A stretch of DNA of 64,000 nucleotides from Acidimicrobiales bacterium (GCA_041394245.1 JAWKIR010000002.1:2046001-2110000); one strand, 5' to 3'; numbered from the stretch's first letter, positions 24,563-33,546 are shown. The notes: a model not told the origin generated them from the sequence alone. Numbers and translations are program-made.

Positions 24563-25622
24563 CGAGCGTCGTCAGGAACCGGTCGTTCTCCTCCGGAGTC
24601 CCGATCGTCACGCGGATGCCCTCGTCGGGGAAGGGTCGGGTCACCACACCTCGCTGCTCGAGCGCGAGCGCGAGTTCGGCGCTGCGCACACCGAAGGGCA
24701 GCCAGACGAAGTTGGCCATGGGGCGAGGGAACACATGGCCGGCCGCGGTCAGGGCGTCGACCACACGATCGCGTTCCTGTCCGATCAGCCTGACCCGTTC
24801 GCGGATCTCGTCGTCCGCGGCGACGGCGGCAACAGCGGCCGCCTGTGCGATCGCGTTGACCGCGAAGGGCACCAGGGTCTTGTCCACCGACGCCACGACC
24901 TCGGGCGGGCCGATCATGTAACCCAGTCGTAGACCGGCGAGGCCGTGCGCCTTCGAGAACGTTCGCAGCACGACGGCGTTGTCGTGATGGGGCAACACGT
25001 CGACGACGGGATCTCCCAGCGCCGGGTCGTTGAACTCGCGGTACGCCTCGTCGATCACGACGAGGGTTCCTCGATCGACGGACTCCATGAAGCGCTTCAA
25101 TTCATCGGTGCGCAGCGCCGTGCCGGTCGGGTTGTTGGGCGAGGCCAGGAACACCAGCTTCGTGCGGTCCGTCACGGCACCGGCGACGGCGTCGAGGTCG
25201 AACGCGTGGTCGACGAGGGGCACCGTCACCGACGTTCCCCCGACCAGCTGCGTGAACACGGGGTAGACCTCGAACGATCGCCACGGGTAGACGACCTCGT
25301 CACCGGGGTCCACATAGGTGAGACAGATCTGCTGCAGCAGACCGACCGACCCACACCCGACCGCCACCTCTGCCTCGGACACGCCCACGGCCCCCGCAAG
25401 TGCGGCCCGTACCGCCCCGGCCCGATGGTCGGCGTAGCGGTTGACCCCCGCGGCCGCCTCGGCGATCGCGGCGGCGACCGACGCGACCGGCGCCCACGGG
25501 GTCTCGTTCGACGCCAGCTTGATCGCGTTGGTGATGCCGTGTTCGGCCTCGGCCTGCGCCGCGGCCTTGCCCGGTCGATAGGCCGGCAGCGCGTCGACCG
25601 CGGGGCGCGGCCGACCGGTCAT
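24549..25622 (-). CDS. Histidinol-phosphate-type aminotransferase
   Basis: A 357-residue class I/II PLP aminotransferase of the HisC branch. IKLASNETPWAP opens the family signature, SPNNPTGTALRTDEL binds substrate, VVIDEAYREF holds the PLP-ring Asp/Tyr, and RTFSKAHGLAGLRLGYMI contains the Schiff-base lysine. HisC-like enzymes also make phenylalanine or other amino acids. Its place at the end of a catabolic operon (4-base overlap with the acyl-CoA ligase gene), with no other his genes, makes the histidine role doubtful. I leave the symbol blank. Confidence 0.88.
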   Translation of the reverse strand: MTGRPRPAVDALPAYRPGKAAAQAEAEHGITNAIKLASNETPWAPVASVAAAIAEAAAGVNRYADHRAGAVRAALAGAVGVSEAEVAVGCGSVGLLQQICLTYVDPGDEVVYPWRSFEVYPVFTQLVGGTSVTVPLVDHAFDLDAVAGAVTDRTKLVFLASPNNPTGTALRTDELKRFMESVDRGTLVVIDEAYREFNDPALGDPVVDVLPHHDNAVVLRTFSKAHGLAGLRLGYMIGPPEVVASVDKTLVPFAVNAIAQAAAVAAVAADDEIRERVRLIGQERDRVVDALTAAGHVFPRPMANFVWLPFGVRSAELALALEQRGVVTRPFPDEGIRVTIGTPEENDRFLTTLAEVV

Positions 25623-27226
25623 CGTTCGTCTCCGGAACCAGGTTCGGCGAGCTCGTCGGCGAGATCACGGAGCTTGTTCTTGGCCACCTTGTCGAGCGTG
25701 GCCCTCGGGAACTCCTCGACGAAGTGGACCGCGCGCGGCACCTTGAAGTCGGCGAGTTGTTCCACGCAGTGATCGATGATCGCCTGCGCGTGGGCGTCCT
25801 GGTCCTCGGGTGCGTCGCCACTGCGGATCACGAACGCGACCGGCACCTGGTCGAGCATGTCGTGGCTGCGCCCGACGACAGCGATGTCGGCGATGCCGCC
25901 GACGGCGCGGCACGTGTCCTCCACCTGACGGGCCGACACGTTCTCACCCCCGACCTTCAGGAGATCCTTGTCGCGCTCCTGGTAGAAGAAGCGGCCGGCG
26001 TCGTCGACCATCACCATGTCACCGGTGCGGAACCAGCCGTCGGCGGTGAACGCCTTGTCGTTGGCCTCCGGGTTGTCGAGGTACTCGAGGAAGAGCTGGA
26101 TCCCCCGCGTGCCGCGCAACCACAGCTCGCCGATCTCCTCGACACCACACATGGCGCCGGTCTCGGGATCGACCACGATCGCCTCGTAGCCCGGTGTCGG
26201 CCAGCCCATCGTCCGCTCGGGGAAGGGATGGTGCAGGGGCGCATGGATCGCATGGATGACCGTCTCGGTCATGCCGTAGGCGGGAAGCACCCGGAGTCCG
26301 AGCCAGCCCTCGAGCAACGGCATCACGAGCCCGAACACACCGACACGGATGGTGTGCTCCGGGACCTGCTGCCCGCCGAGTGCCTTGAAGACGAACGGGA
26401 TGAGCGAGATGTGGGTCACCGAATGGCGTTGCACCACTTCCCAGAACCGACTCGACGAGAACTTCGGCTGGAGCACGACGGTCCCGCCGACGCCGAGGAT
26501 GCTCCACATCGACCAGGTCTGCGCATTGACGTGGAAGAACGGGAGGTAGATCAGGTAGGTGTCGCCCGGCCGCAGGTCGATGTTGCGGGGCCCCACGCGG
26601 CTCGTCCAGATCGCGTTGGCGTGGGTGTGCACCACCGCCTTCGGCAGCGACGTGGTGCCCGAGGTGAACATCACCCCCACCGGGAGCATCGGGTCGGCGG
26701 GGCGCTCGGCGACGCCGGCGGCGTCGCCGAACAACGCCGACCACGACTCGAAGCCGTCGGGAACCGGAGCCGACGGGGCCTCGCCGCTGTCGTCGTCGGT
26801 GACGACGAACCAACCGAGGTGCGGCGCGGCGTCGCGGACCAGCGCCGCGTACTGCGGCTGGGTGATCGCGCCGACGGCCTTCGTGTGGTCGGCGAAGTAG
26901 GCGACCTCGTTGGCCACCGACCGGGTGTTGGTCGTGACGCCCACCGCACCGATCCGGGCGCACGCATACCAGGCGAGCACCATCTCCGGACAGTTGTCGG
27001 CGTGGATCAGTACCCGATCGCCGACCCCGACCCCCCGTTCGACGAGGCCGGCGGCGATGCGCAGCGTGTCGTCGCGGAACTCCCGGTACGTCCACGTCGC
27101 CGTCGCCCCGTCGCGCGGTTCCCACACCAGCAGCGGCGTGTCCGGTTGGGTCTCGACCCACTCGTCGATCAGATGGGGAAGGTCCTGACCCACCATCTGA
27201 AAGCGCTCGATCTCGGTTGCGTCCAT
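25619..27226 (-). CDS. Acyl-CoA synthetase, AMP-binding family
   Basis: The 535-residue enzyme activates a carboxylic acid with ATP and CoA. VMFTSGTTSLPKAVVHTH (A3 phosphate loop), LPAYGMTETVIHAIH (A5), ADGWFRTGDMVMVDDAG (A7) and the C-terminal LDKVAKNKLRDL (A10 lysine) are all present. ATG 27226 has AGGAG four bases upstream; ATG 27238, overlapping the previous stop as ATGA, is the alternative. It lies between a PhyH dioxygenase and an aminotransferase in one operon. The acid substrate cannot be read. Confidence 0.88.
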   Translation of the reverse strand: MDATEIERFQMVGQDLPHLIDEWVETQPDTPLLVWEPRDGATATWTYREFRDDTLRIAAGLVERGVGVGDRVLIHADNCPEMVLAWYACARIGAVGVTTNTRSVANEVAYFADHTKAVGAITQPQYAALVRDAAPHLGWFVVTDDDSGEAPSAPVPDGFESWSALFGDAAGVAERPADPMLPVGVMFTSGTTSLPKAVVHTHANAIWTSRVGPRNIDLRPGDTYLIYLPFFHVNAQTWSMWSILGVGGTVVLQPKFSSSRFWEVVQRHSVTHISLIPFVFKALGGQQVPEHTIRVGVFGLVMPLLEGWLGLRVLPAYGMTETVIHAIHAPLHHPFPERTMGWPTPGYEAIVVDPETGAMCGVEEIGELWLRGTRGIQLFLEYLDNPEANDKAFTADGWFRTGDMVMVDDAGRFFYQERDKDLLKVGGENVSARQVEDTCRAVGGIADIAVVGRSHDMLDQVPVAFVIRSGDAPEDQDAHAQAIIDHCVEQLADFKVPRAVHFVEEFPRATLDKVAKNKLRDLADELAEPGSGDER

Positions 27227-27234
27227 GGAACTCC

Positions 27235-28041
27235 TCATCCCCAATCGATCGGCACGGGCGTGACGTCGACCGGAACGGAACGTCCGTCTCGCATCACCGC
27301 CACCCAGTCCTGGTTGAAGGTCATCTCGTGGGCGATCGTCGTCGCCGCCGGCGAGTAGTGATACACCATCGCCGCCCGCATGCCATCGCTCACGTTGTCG
27401 GTCGATCGGTGGCGGAGGTGGCAGTCGAACACGAGCAGGTCGCCCGCGTTCATGAGCATCTGTCGCTCGCCGCTGGTGTCGGCGCCCTGGATCTCGACGT
27501 AGGCGAGACCGGCGCCGGGTCGGGGATCCTTCACCACGTCCTCGTGCACCGCCTCGCGGTGCGAACCGGGAACGACCCACAGCGGCCCGTTGTCGGCCGT
27601 CGCATCCGTGCAGGCCAGCCACACGCCCACCTGACGCGGCGGGTCCATCCGGAAGTACCACTCGTCCTGGTGCCATGGTTGGCCGAGGGCGCCCGGCTGC
27701 TTGAAGATGAACTGCGACAGGAAGCAGTCGATGTCCGGTCCGATCAGCTCGGCCAGCATGTCGAGGAGACGGGTGTCGGTCGCGAACTCGCGGAACACGC
27801 CCTCGGTTCGCATCACACGGAAGATCTTCGAGAGCCGTCCCTCCGCCGTCGACGCGTCGGCCAGGACGCTCTCGTGACTCACGAGGAGATCCGGTCGTTC
27901 CTCGCCACCGTCGATCCGCCGGGCGAGTTCGACGATCCGGGCGATCATCGCCTCGAGCACCTCCGGCTCCGCGAACCCCGGGACGACGAAGTACCCGTCG
28001 TCGTCCCAACTGCGGCGCTGCGCCGCGGTCAGTGCCGTCAC
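27235..28041 (-). CDS. Phytanoyl-CoA dioxygenase family protein
   Basis: A 268-residue Fe(II)/2-oxoglutarate oxygenase. WHQDEWYF supplies H124 and D126 for iron. HRSTDNVSDGMRAAMVYHY supplies the distal histidine (H211) and the 2-oxoglutarate-binding arginine. PhyH-like enzymes hydroxylate acyl-CoAs next to a branch or act on secondary metabolites. The GTG start overlaps the DUF1214 stop (GTGA) and the gene is followed by an acyl-CoA ligase. Hydroxylation of an acyl-CoA made by that ligase is a reasonable inference. Confidence 0.9.
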   Translation of the reverse strand: MTALTAAQRRSWDDDGYFVVPGFAEPEVLEAMIARIVELARRIDGGEERPDLLVSHESVLADASTAEGRLSKIFRVMRTEGVFREFATDTRLLDMLAELIGPDIDCFLSQFIFKQPGALGQPWHQDEWYFRMDPPRQVGVWLACTDATADNGPLWVVPGSHREAVHEDVVKDPRPGAGLAYVEIQGADTSGERQMLMNAGDLLVFDCHLRHRSTDNVSDGMRAAMVYHYSPAATTIAHEMTFNQDWVAVMRDGRSVPVDVTPVPIDWG

Positions 28042-29165
28042 AGGGTGACGACGTCGCTCGACGGCTGCTCGGGATCTTCCTCGGGAAGCAGGAAGCGCCA
28101 GAAGACCGTGCCGCGGGCATGCGAGTCGGTGTCGAGCCAGTTCGGGTGGCCGGGGTCCTTCGCCGACACCCAGATCTCGAAGCTGCCGTCGTCCTCGAGC
28201 TGGATCTGCGCGCCGTTGAGCGAGCAGCGACGGCCCCGGTATTCGAGCGTCTGCATGTGGGCGTTCCAGAGCATCACGTTGACGAACGGACCGGGCGGGA
28301 TCGTGCCCCGCATGACCAGCGCCTCGTCGGGACCGAGATCCCAGCGACACATCGCGTAGTGGATGTCGGCCGCACCGGGAACGGGCAGTCCCGAGTCGCG
28401 GAAGCTGTAGGGCTTGGGGAGCACGTTGGGCTCGGTGGATGCGAACGGCACGCCGATGCCGCTGCTGCCGAAGTACCCCTGGCCCGTGGTGACCTGCCGC
28501 AGGAATGCGACCCCCTCGCGCATGCGTTCGGCGATGAACTCCTCGGTCAGGGCCGGCGGCGGCGTGTCGACGTCGAGGCATTCGATGTCGATGTCGACGT
28601 GCACGGCGCTGTCGTTCTGGGCCGACTTCTCGTTCTGGTAGTAGCTGCGCACGATGACGGCGATCGTGTCGGGCTCGAGCTTGATCCAGTCGCCGCCGTC
28701 GGCGTCGGCCTCGTCGGCACTGATCGTCAGCGAGTACCTCCCATCGGCGCCGACCGTGAGGTCGCGGTCGTTCACGTCGCCACGCAACGGACCGGCCATG
28801 CCGCCGTCGTCGGCACGACCGTGGAGCGTGAACGACGTGTAGCACTCGCCCTGGATGCGACCGGTCACGCGGTACTTCCGCGATCCGTCGACGCGCGTGT
28901 AGTGGTAGATCGCGTCGGGATTGTCGCCCTGGAGCTTTCGACCGGGGTCGACGATCGACACGAACCGCGGGTGCTCGGGCTGCGCTTCCCAGTAGAGCTC
29001 CGACATCGCCGAGAGCATCTGGCCGAGGTAGCGGAACGCCTCCGCCTGTTCGACCGGTTGGCTCCATCGTTCGTCATCGAGGATGTAGCCGTCACGGATC
29101 TCGGTGAGGGCCGCGATGAGATCGTCGAGCGCGGCCGTGGCGGGAGAAGTGGGGTTGTTCGACAT
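28038..29165 (-). CDS. DUF1214 domain protein
   Basis: A 375-residue protein with the DUF1214 C-terminal pattern. The second half contains DIHYAMCRWDLGPDEALVMRG, SLNGAQIQLEDDGSFEIWVS and KDPGHPNWLDTDSHARGTVFWR, a motif I associate with DUF1214/DUF1254 proteins. The first 60 residues are helical and the rest is beta-rich. No signal peptide is visible. DUF1214 proteins have no settled function but are common in actinobacterial lipid catabolic clusters. It heads the leftward operon DUF1214-PhyH-ligase-aminotransferase, 20 bases from the divergent DUF35 gene. Confidence 0.78.
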   Translation of the reverse strand: MSNNPTSPATAALDDLIAALTEIRDGYILDDERWSQPVEQAEAFRYLGQMLSAMSELYWEAQPEHPRFVSIVDPGRKLQGDNPDAIYHYTRVDGSRKYRVTGRIQGECYTSFTLHGRADDGGMAGPLRGDVNDRDLTVGADGRYSLTISADEADADGGDWIKLEPDTIAVIVRSYYQNEKSAQNDSAVHVDIDIECLDVDTPPPALTEEFIAERMREGVAFLRQVTTGQGYFGSSGIGVPFASTEPNVLPKPYSFRDSGLPVPGAADIHYAMCRWDLGPDEALVMRGTIPPGPFVNVMLWNAHMQTLEYRGRRCSLNGAQIQLEDDGSFEIWVSAKDPGHPNWLDTDSHARGTVFWRFLLPEEDPEQPSSDVVTL

Positions 29166-29173
29166 GCGGCGAA

Positions 29174-29179
29174 TACTGT
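29174..29179 (+). promoter_or_regulatory. -10 hexamer TACTGT in a 20-bp divergent region
   Basis: Six bases separate it from GTG 29186. On the other strand AGTATT/TATTCG overlaps it, a few bases before ATG 29165. The two promoters must therefore overlap physically. Confidence 0.5.
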
Positions 29180-29185
29180 CACGCG

Positions 29186-29635
29186 GTGGACGAGAACTCC
29201 GAAGACGACCAGCAACTCATCGACAGGTTCGCCGGTCACGGGATCACCCGCGACAACGCCGAGCACTTCCGCGGTCGCCTTCACCGACGACTCCTCATGG
29301 CCCGCTGCGAAGACTGCGGACGGTGGCAGCACCCGACCCGGCCGATGTGCCCGTCGTGCTGGTCGTGGAACATGACGATGACCGAGGTCTCCGGACACGG
29401 CACCATCCACCTGCTCATGACGCTGCACCAGGGTCCCGCGGCCGATGGCGTCGACTACACCGAGGGTCACCCGGTGGTCACCGTCGAACTCGACGAGCAG
29501 CCGGCGCTGCGGTTCACGTCGACGGTCACGGCCGACTTCCCCGCTGCCGACCTCGCGATCGGCACGCCGGTGACGCTGGAATGGATCGAACGCGACGGCA
29601 CACCGATGCCCGTGTTCGGGAAGGCCGACCGATGA
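29186..29635 (+). CDS. DUF35 zinc-ribbon/OB-fold acyl-CoA-associated protein
   Basis: A 149-residue protein. An N-terminal helix is followed by a zinc ribbon with C41, C44, C55 and C58 (CEDC, CPSC) and an OB-fold (DYTEGHPVVTVELDEQP, LAIGTPVTLEWIE). DUF35 proteins bind CoA thioesters and pair with thiolase-like proteins, as with Ltp2 and the DUF35 part of ChsH2 in cholesterol side-chain breakdown. It overlaps the thiolase-like gene by four bases, exactly that pairing. The partner role is inferred. Confidence 0.9.
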   Translation: MDENSEDDQQLIDRFAGHGITRDNAEHFRGRLHRRLLMARCEDCGRWQHPTRPMCPSCWSWNMTMTEVSGHGTIHLLMTLHQGPAADGVDYTEGHPVVTVELDEQPALRFTSTVTADFPAADLAIGTPVTLEWIERDGTPMPVFGKADR

Positions 29636-30801
29636 CCAGCCGCAACCCGATGAAAGACCAGGTCGCGATCGTCGGTCTGGGCTCGACCGGCTTCTCGCGT
29701 GAGGGTGGCGAGTCGTCGCTCGCCATGGCGCTGCGCGCCGCGACCGAGGCGATCGCCGACGCCGGACTGACCGCGTCCGACATCGACGGCGTCGTCGCCA
29801 CGAACGAGCCGGGAGCCGACGGCCCCGAGACCATCGCCGCCGCGCTCGGCATCGCCGAGGCGACCCACCACACCAAGCCGACACCGGTCGCCATGTTCTC
29901 CCTCCTCGACGCGGCCCGGGCGGTCTTCACCGGTGCCGCCGACCACGTCCTGGTCGTGACACCGGTCGTGATGGGGCCGTGGAACTCACGACGCGCCGCC
30001 GCCGATCCATGGCGACGGGGAACCCGATCCGGGATCCTTCCGGTCCCCGAGGACGCCACGAAGGCCGCGGCCTACGCGGCATGGGCCAGCCGCTACATCC
30101 ACGAGTACGGCGCGACGAAGGACCCCTTCGCCCGTGTCGCGATCAACTCGCGGACCAATGCCGCCGCCAACCCGCTCGCCGCCAGCACCACACCGCTCTC
30201 GTTCGGCGCCTACGACGCCGCGCGCATGATCCGCGACCCGCTCAACATCTACGACATGGACCTTCCCGTCGACGGCGCCGATGCCTTCGTCCTCACGACC
30301 GCCGAACGGGCCCGGGCCCTCCCCCACCATCCGGTGCTCATCCATGCGGCCACGTCGGGCATCGTCGGCAAGAACGACGAGGACCAGCTCGCCGGGCTGC
30401 ACCGCACCGGCCAGCACGTCGTCGTCGAGCAGCTGCGACGCACCTCCGACATCTGGATCGACGACATCGATCTCTTCTACCCCTACGAGGGGTTCACGAT
30501 CATCACGCTGGCCTGGTTCGAGAACTGCGGCTTCTGCCCTCCCGGAGGCGCCGAGGTGTTCCTGCGCGAACACTGGAACGACGACGCCCAGCGCATCGAG
30601 ATCGACGGCCGGATCCCGGTCAACACCCATGGCGGCTCGCTGTCGGAGGGCGCGACCCGCGGCACCGGCCACATCCGCGAGGCCGTCCACCAGCTCCGGG
30701 GCACGGCCGGCAGCCGCCAGGTGGACGGCGCCGCATCGGCGCTCGTCACCCCCGGCGGCTTCTTCTTCAACCCGCAGGGCGCAGTGCTCAGGAGGGCATG
30801 A
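29632..30801 (+). CDS. Thiolase-like SCP2/Ltp-family protein lacking the nucleophilic Cys
   Basis: A 389-residue thiolase-superfamily protein (MKDQVAIVGLGSTGFSREGG at the start). The position of the usual thiolase cysteine (about residues 85-90) reads TPVAMFSLLDAARAVFTGAADHVLVV, with no cysteine. The later histidine motif VNTHGGSLSEGATRGTGHIREA is kept. This fits the SCP2-thiolase-like group, some of which are retro-aldolases (Ltp2) rather than thiolases. Coupled to the DUF35 gene by ATGA. A retro-aldol or condensing reaction on an acyl-CoA is likely, with substrate unknown. Confidence 0.87.
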   Translation: MTSRNPMKDQVAIVGLGSTGFSREGGESSLAMALRAATEAIADAGLTASDIDGVVATNEPGADGPETIAAALGIAEATHHTKPTPVAMFSLLDAARAVFTGAADHVLVVTPVVMGPWNSRRAAADPWRRGTRSGILPVPEDATKAAAYAAWASRYIHEYGATKDPFARVAINSRTNAAANPLAASTTPLSFGAYDAARMIRDPLNIYDMDLPVDGADAFVLTTAERARALPHHPVLIHAATSGIVGKNDEDQLAGLHRTGQHVVVEQLRRTSDIWIDDIDLFYPYEGFTIITLAWFENCGFCPPGGAEVFLREHWNDDAQRIEIDGRIPVNTHGGSLSEGATRGTGHIREAVHQLRGTAGSRQVDGAASALVTPGGFFFNPQGAVLRRA

Positions 30802-30804
30802 ATC

Positions 30805-32103
30805 ATGACGATCCCAGCCGACGACCTCATCCTGATCAGCGTGGATGACCACATCTGCGAGCCGCCAGGAATGTTCACCGCGCACGTGCCGGAACGGTTC
30901 CGCGATCGGGCCCCCCGGGTCGACACCGATCCGAACGGGTTCCAGCAGTGGTGGTACGGCGACGCCATGGGACGCAACCTCGGCCTCAACGCCGTCGCCG
31001 GCAAGCCACCGGAGATGTTCAACGTCAACCCCAGCACCTACGACGAGATGCGGCCGGGCTGCTACGACGTCGACGAGCGGGTCCGCGACATGTCGGCGGG
31101 CGGCCAACTCGCCGGTCTCAACTTCCCGAACTGGCCCGGATTCGCCGGTCAGGTGCTGAGCGAGGGCCCCGACCGCGAGGTCAACCTCGTGATGATCCAG
31201 GCCTACAACGACTGGCACGTCGACGAGTGGTGCGGCGCCCACCCCGACCGCTTCATCCCGTGCGGCATCGTGCCGCTGTGGGACGCCCGGCTCGCCGCCG
31301 CCGAGGTGCGTCGACTCGCGGCCAAGGGGGTACGGGCGATCACGTTCTCCGAGAACCCCGCCGCGCTCGGTGTGCCGTCGCTGCACTCCGGATTCTGGGA
31401 CCCGCTCTTCGGTGCGTGCAGCGATGAGGGCGTGGTGCTGTGCTGCCACATCGGGTCGTCGTCGAAAGGGATGAACACCTCGATCGACGCACCACAGTCG
31501 GTCCCCATGACGCTGTCGCCGGTGAGCACGATGTACACGCTCGTCGATCTCCTGTGGGCCGACCTCTGGCACCGGTTTCCCGAGCTGAAGTTCGCGCTCA
31601 GCGAGGGCGACATCGGGTGGATCCCCTACCTGCTGCAGCGAGCCGACCACGTCCAACGCCGTCACCACGGGTGGACGGAGCACACGTTCCCCGAGGGCAT
31701 GAGCACCCCGTCCGATGTCTTTCGTCGCCACATGCTCTGCTGTTTCATCGACGACCCGGTGGGGGTCGGGCTGCTCGACCGGCTCAACATCGACAACCTC
31801 ATGTGGGAGTCCGATTACCCGCACAGCGACAGCTCGTGGCCCCACGCGCCGGAGAGTCTCGCCGAACAGTTCACGGCCGTCGACGACGAGATCGTCGAGA
31901 AGATCACCCATCGGAACGCGATGGCGCACTTCGCCTTCGACCCGTTCTCCATCCGTCCACGCGACCAGTGCACGGCCGCGGCGTTGCGGGCCGAAGCGGC
32001 CGATGTGGACACGGTCACCCATGTCGGACGCGCCCCCGACGAGTCCGACCGCGAGTTCTTCCGCGAACTGTCGACCCGAGCCCTGCGCGGGAAGAAGAAG
32101 TAG
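30805..32103 (+). CDS. Amidohydrolase-family TIM-barrel protein (type 2)
   Basis: A 432-residue metal-dependent hydrolase or decarboxylase of the Amidohydro_2 group. ISVDDHICEP replaces the usual D-x-H-x-H metal site at the first strand, VVLCCHIGSSS supplies the barrel histidine, LSEGDIGWIP follows, and NLMWESDYPHSDSSWP holds the C-terminal Asp. AGGAGG lies nine bases upstream and the gene starts three bases after the thiolase-like gene. It therefore belongs to that operon, and may act on the same compound. A related but distinct protein is encoded at 59090. Confidence 0.85.
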   Translation: MTIPADDLILISVDDHICEPPGMFTAHVPERFRDRAPRVDTDPNGFQQWWYGDAMGRNLGLNAVAGKPPEMFNVNPSTYDEMRPGCYDVDERVRDMSAGGQLAGLNFPNWPGFAGQVLSEGPDREVNLVMIQAYNDWHVDEWCGAHPDRFIPCGIVPLWDARLAAAEVRRLAAKGVRAITFSENPAALGVPSLHSGFWDPLFGACSDEGVVLCCHIGSSSKGMNTSIDAPQSVPMTLSPVSTMYTLVDLLWADLWHRFPELKFALSEGDIGWIPYLLQRADHVQRRHHGWTEHTFPEGMSTPSDVFRRHMLCCFIDDPVGVGLLDRLNIDNLMWESDYPHSDSSWPHAPESLAEQFTAVDDEIVEKITHRNAMAHFAFDPFSIRPRDQCTAAALRAEAADVDTVTHVGRAPDESDREFFRELSTRALRGKKK

Positions 32104-32143
32104 CGCACGGAACCCACAACCATGTTCCGGTCACCGGGACGGC

Positions 32144-32157
32144 CGGGTCGCGACCCG
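32144..32157. promoter_or_regulatory. 14-bp perfect palindrome
   Basis: CGGGTCGCGACCCG lies in the 80-base gap between the amidohydrolase stop and the substrate-binding protein start, 26 bases before ATG 32184. It could terminate the upstream operon (no T-run) or bind a repressor. Confidence 0.45.
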
Positions 32158-32183
32158 AACGGATTCTGGACTACAACCTCACG

Positions 32184-33533
32184 ATGCGTCGCCTCACCGC
32201 CCTCATCGCCGTCCTGCTCTCGTTCGCACTCCTCGCCGCCGCCTGTGGCGACGACGACACCGCGACCGACGACGACGGCGGGTCCACCACGACCGCGGCA
32301 GCGTCGGAAACCGACGATGCCGAGCCGGTCGACGGCACCATCCCCGAGGGCGACGGCACCGACACCACGCCCGATGTCGAACTCACGGGGTCGGAGCGCG
32401 GCATCACCGAGGAGACGGTTCGCATCGGCCTCGCCATCCCCGACACGACCCAGTTCTCCAACACCGGCGACCAGATCGCCCGCTACCGGGTCGTGGTCGA
32501 CGAGATCAACCGCAACGGCGGTGTGATCGGACGCCAGATCGAACTGGTCGTCACCGAGTGGGGTCTGACCGACACGACCGGCTTCGATGCCGCCTGCGTA
32601 CAGCTGACCGAGGACGAGGAAGTGTTCGCCGTCGTCACGCGTACACCGTCGGGATTCGGCGACATGACGTGCCTCACCGATCTCGGCAACACCATCACGG
32701 TGAACGGCCTCGATCTCGCTGCCGTCGAGGTCGAGCGGTCCGGCGGGAAGCTGTTCAGCGTGCTCTCCGATGCCTACGCCGCCCTCTCCGGTGGCATCGC
32801 GAACCTCAGCGACGAACTCGCCGACGCGAAGATCGCCATCACGGCGGGCGACGAGGCCGGCGGCGAGGACCGGGCCGGCGAACTCGAGCAGGTGCTCGGT
32901 GATCTCGGGCTCGATGTCGTGGCGACGACGGTCAGCTCGGTCGCCTACAGCGACGACCCCGCGGCTGCGCTCACCGAGCAGGATCGCTTCGCCGAGATCT
33001 GGAACAGCTCCGGAGCCACGCACGTCATCGGCGTCGGCAACGCCGTGATCGGCGCCGCCTATGCGATCGACAACCAGGACCTCGAGAACGACATGGTCCT
33101 CATCACGTCGAACCTGGGAATCCGGACTCTCAACAGCCTCGGCGCCGACCTGTCGGTGCTCCAGATGATCGGCGTGGCCGCCCCCGATCCGGGCACCGTC
33201 GCCGAGCAGGGCCTCCACGGAATGCCGGAGTGCATCTCGTTGATCGAGGAGCAGCTCGGCGAGACCGTCATCTTCTTCCCCGAGGAGGAGGAGCTCAGCG
33301 CGCTGTCGTCGACCTGGATGGCATGCGCCTCGTTCGACTTCCTCACCGCTGCGCTCGAGGCGATCGGCCCGAACCCCACCCAGGATGACTTCCTCGCGCT
33401 GACCGACGCGGGCTTCTCCTTCGAGATGACCGGCTCGGCGACCGCGTCGGTTTCGGCCGGCAAGGCCTACATGAACGACGACCCCGGCACGATCTACGAC
33501 TGGAACGGCACGGAGTTCACCCCGCGCGGCTGA
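32184..33533 (+). CDS. ABC substrate-binding lipoprotein, branched-chain amino acid type
   Basis: The 449-residue protein has a lipoprotein signal: MRRLTALIAVLLSFALLAAAC with the lipobox cysteine at 21. An acidic Ser/Thr linker follows, then a periplasmic-binding-protein type 1 domain (VRIGLAIPDTTQFSNTG, DEINRNGGVIGRQIELV). It should capture a small solute outside the membrane. No permease or ATPase gene is adjacent, so it is either an orphan or uses a remote transporter. Its place after the thiolase/amidohydrolase operon suggests uptake of that pathway's substrate (inference). TACAAC six bases upstream is a weak -10. Confidence 0.87.
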   Translation: MRRLTALIAVLLSFALLAAACGDDDTATDDDGGSTTTAAASETDDAEPVDGTIPEGDGTDTTPDVELTGSERGITEETVRIGLAIPDTTQFSNTGDQIARYRVVVDEINRNGGVIGRQIELVVTEWGLTDTTGFDAACVQLTEDEEVFAVVTRTPSGFGDMTCLTDLGNTITVNGLDLAAVEVERSGGKLFSVLSDAYAALSGGIANLSDELADAKIAITAGDEAGGEDRAGELEQVLGDLGLDVVATTVSSVAYSDDPAAALTEQDRFAEIWNSSGATHVIGVGNAVIGAAYAIDNQDLENDMVLITSNLGIRTLNSLGADLSVLQMIGVAAPDPGTVAEQGLHGMPECISLIEEQLGETVIFFPEEEELSALSSTWMACASFDFLTAALEAIGPNPTQDDFLALTDAGFSFEMTGSATASVSAGKAYMNDDPGTIYDWNGTEFTPRG

Positions 33534-33546
33534 CCACCCCGGTCAG
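33530..33546. terminator. Compact hairpin between convergent genes
   Basis: CTGACC-ACCCC-GGTCAG: perfect 6-base arms and a 5-base loop. The left arm holds the stop of the binding protein and the right arm the stop of thrH. Confidence 0.55.

Noticed and set aside
24549..25622. Assignment as hisC of histidine biosynthesis
   Set aside because: Motifs fit HisC-like aminotransferases generally; the operon context is catabolic and no other his gene is present.
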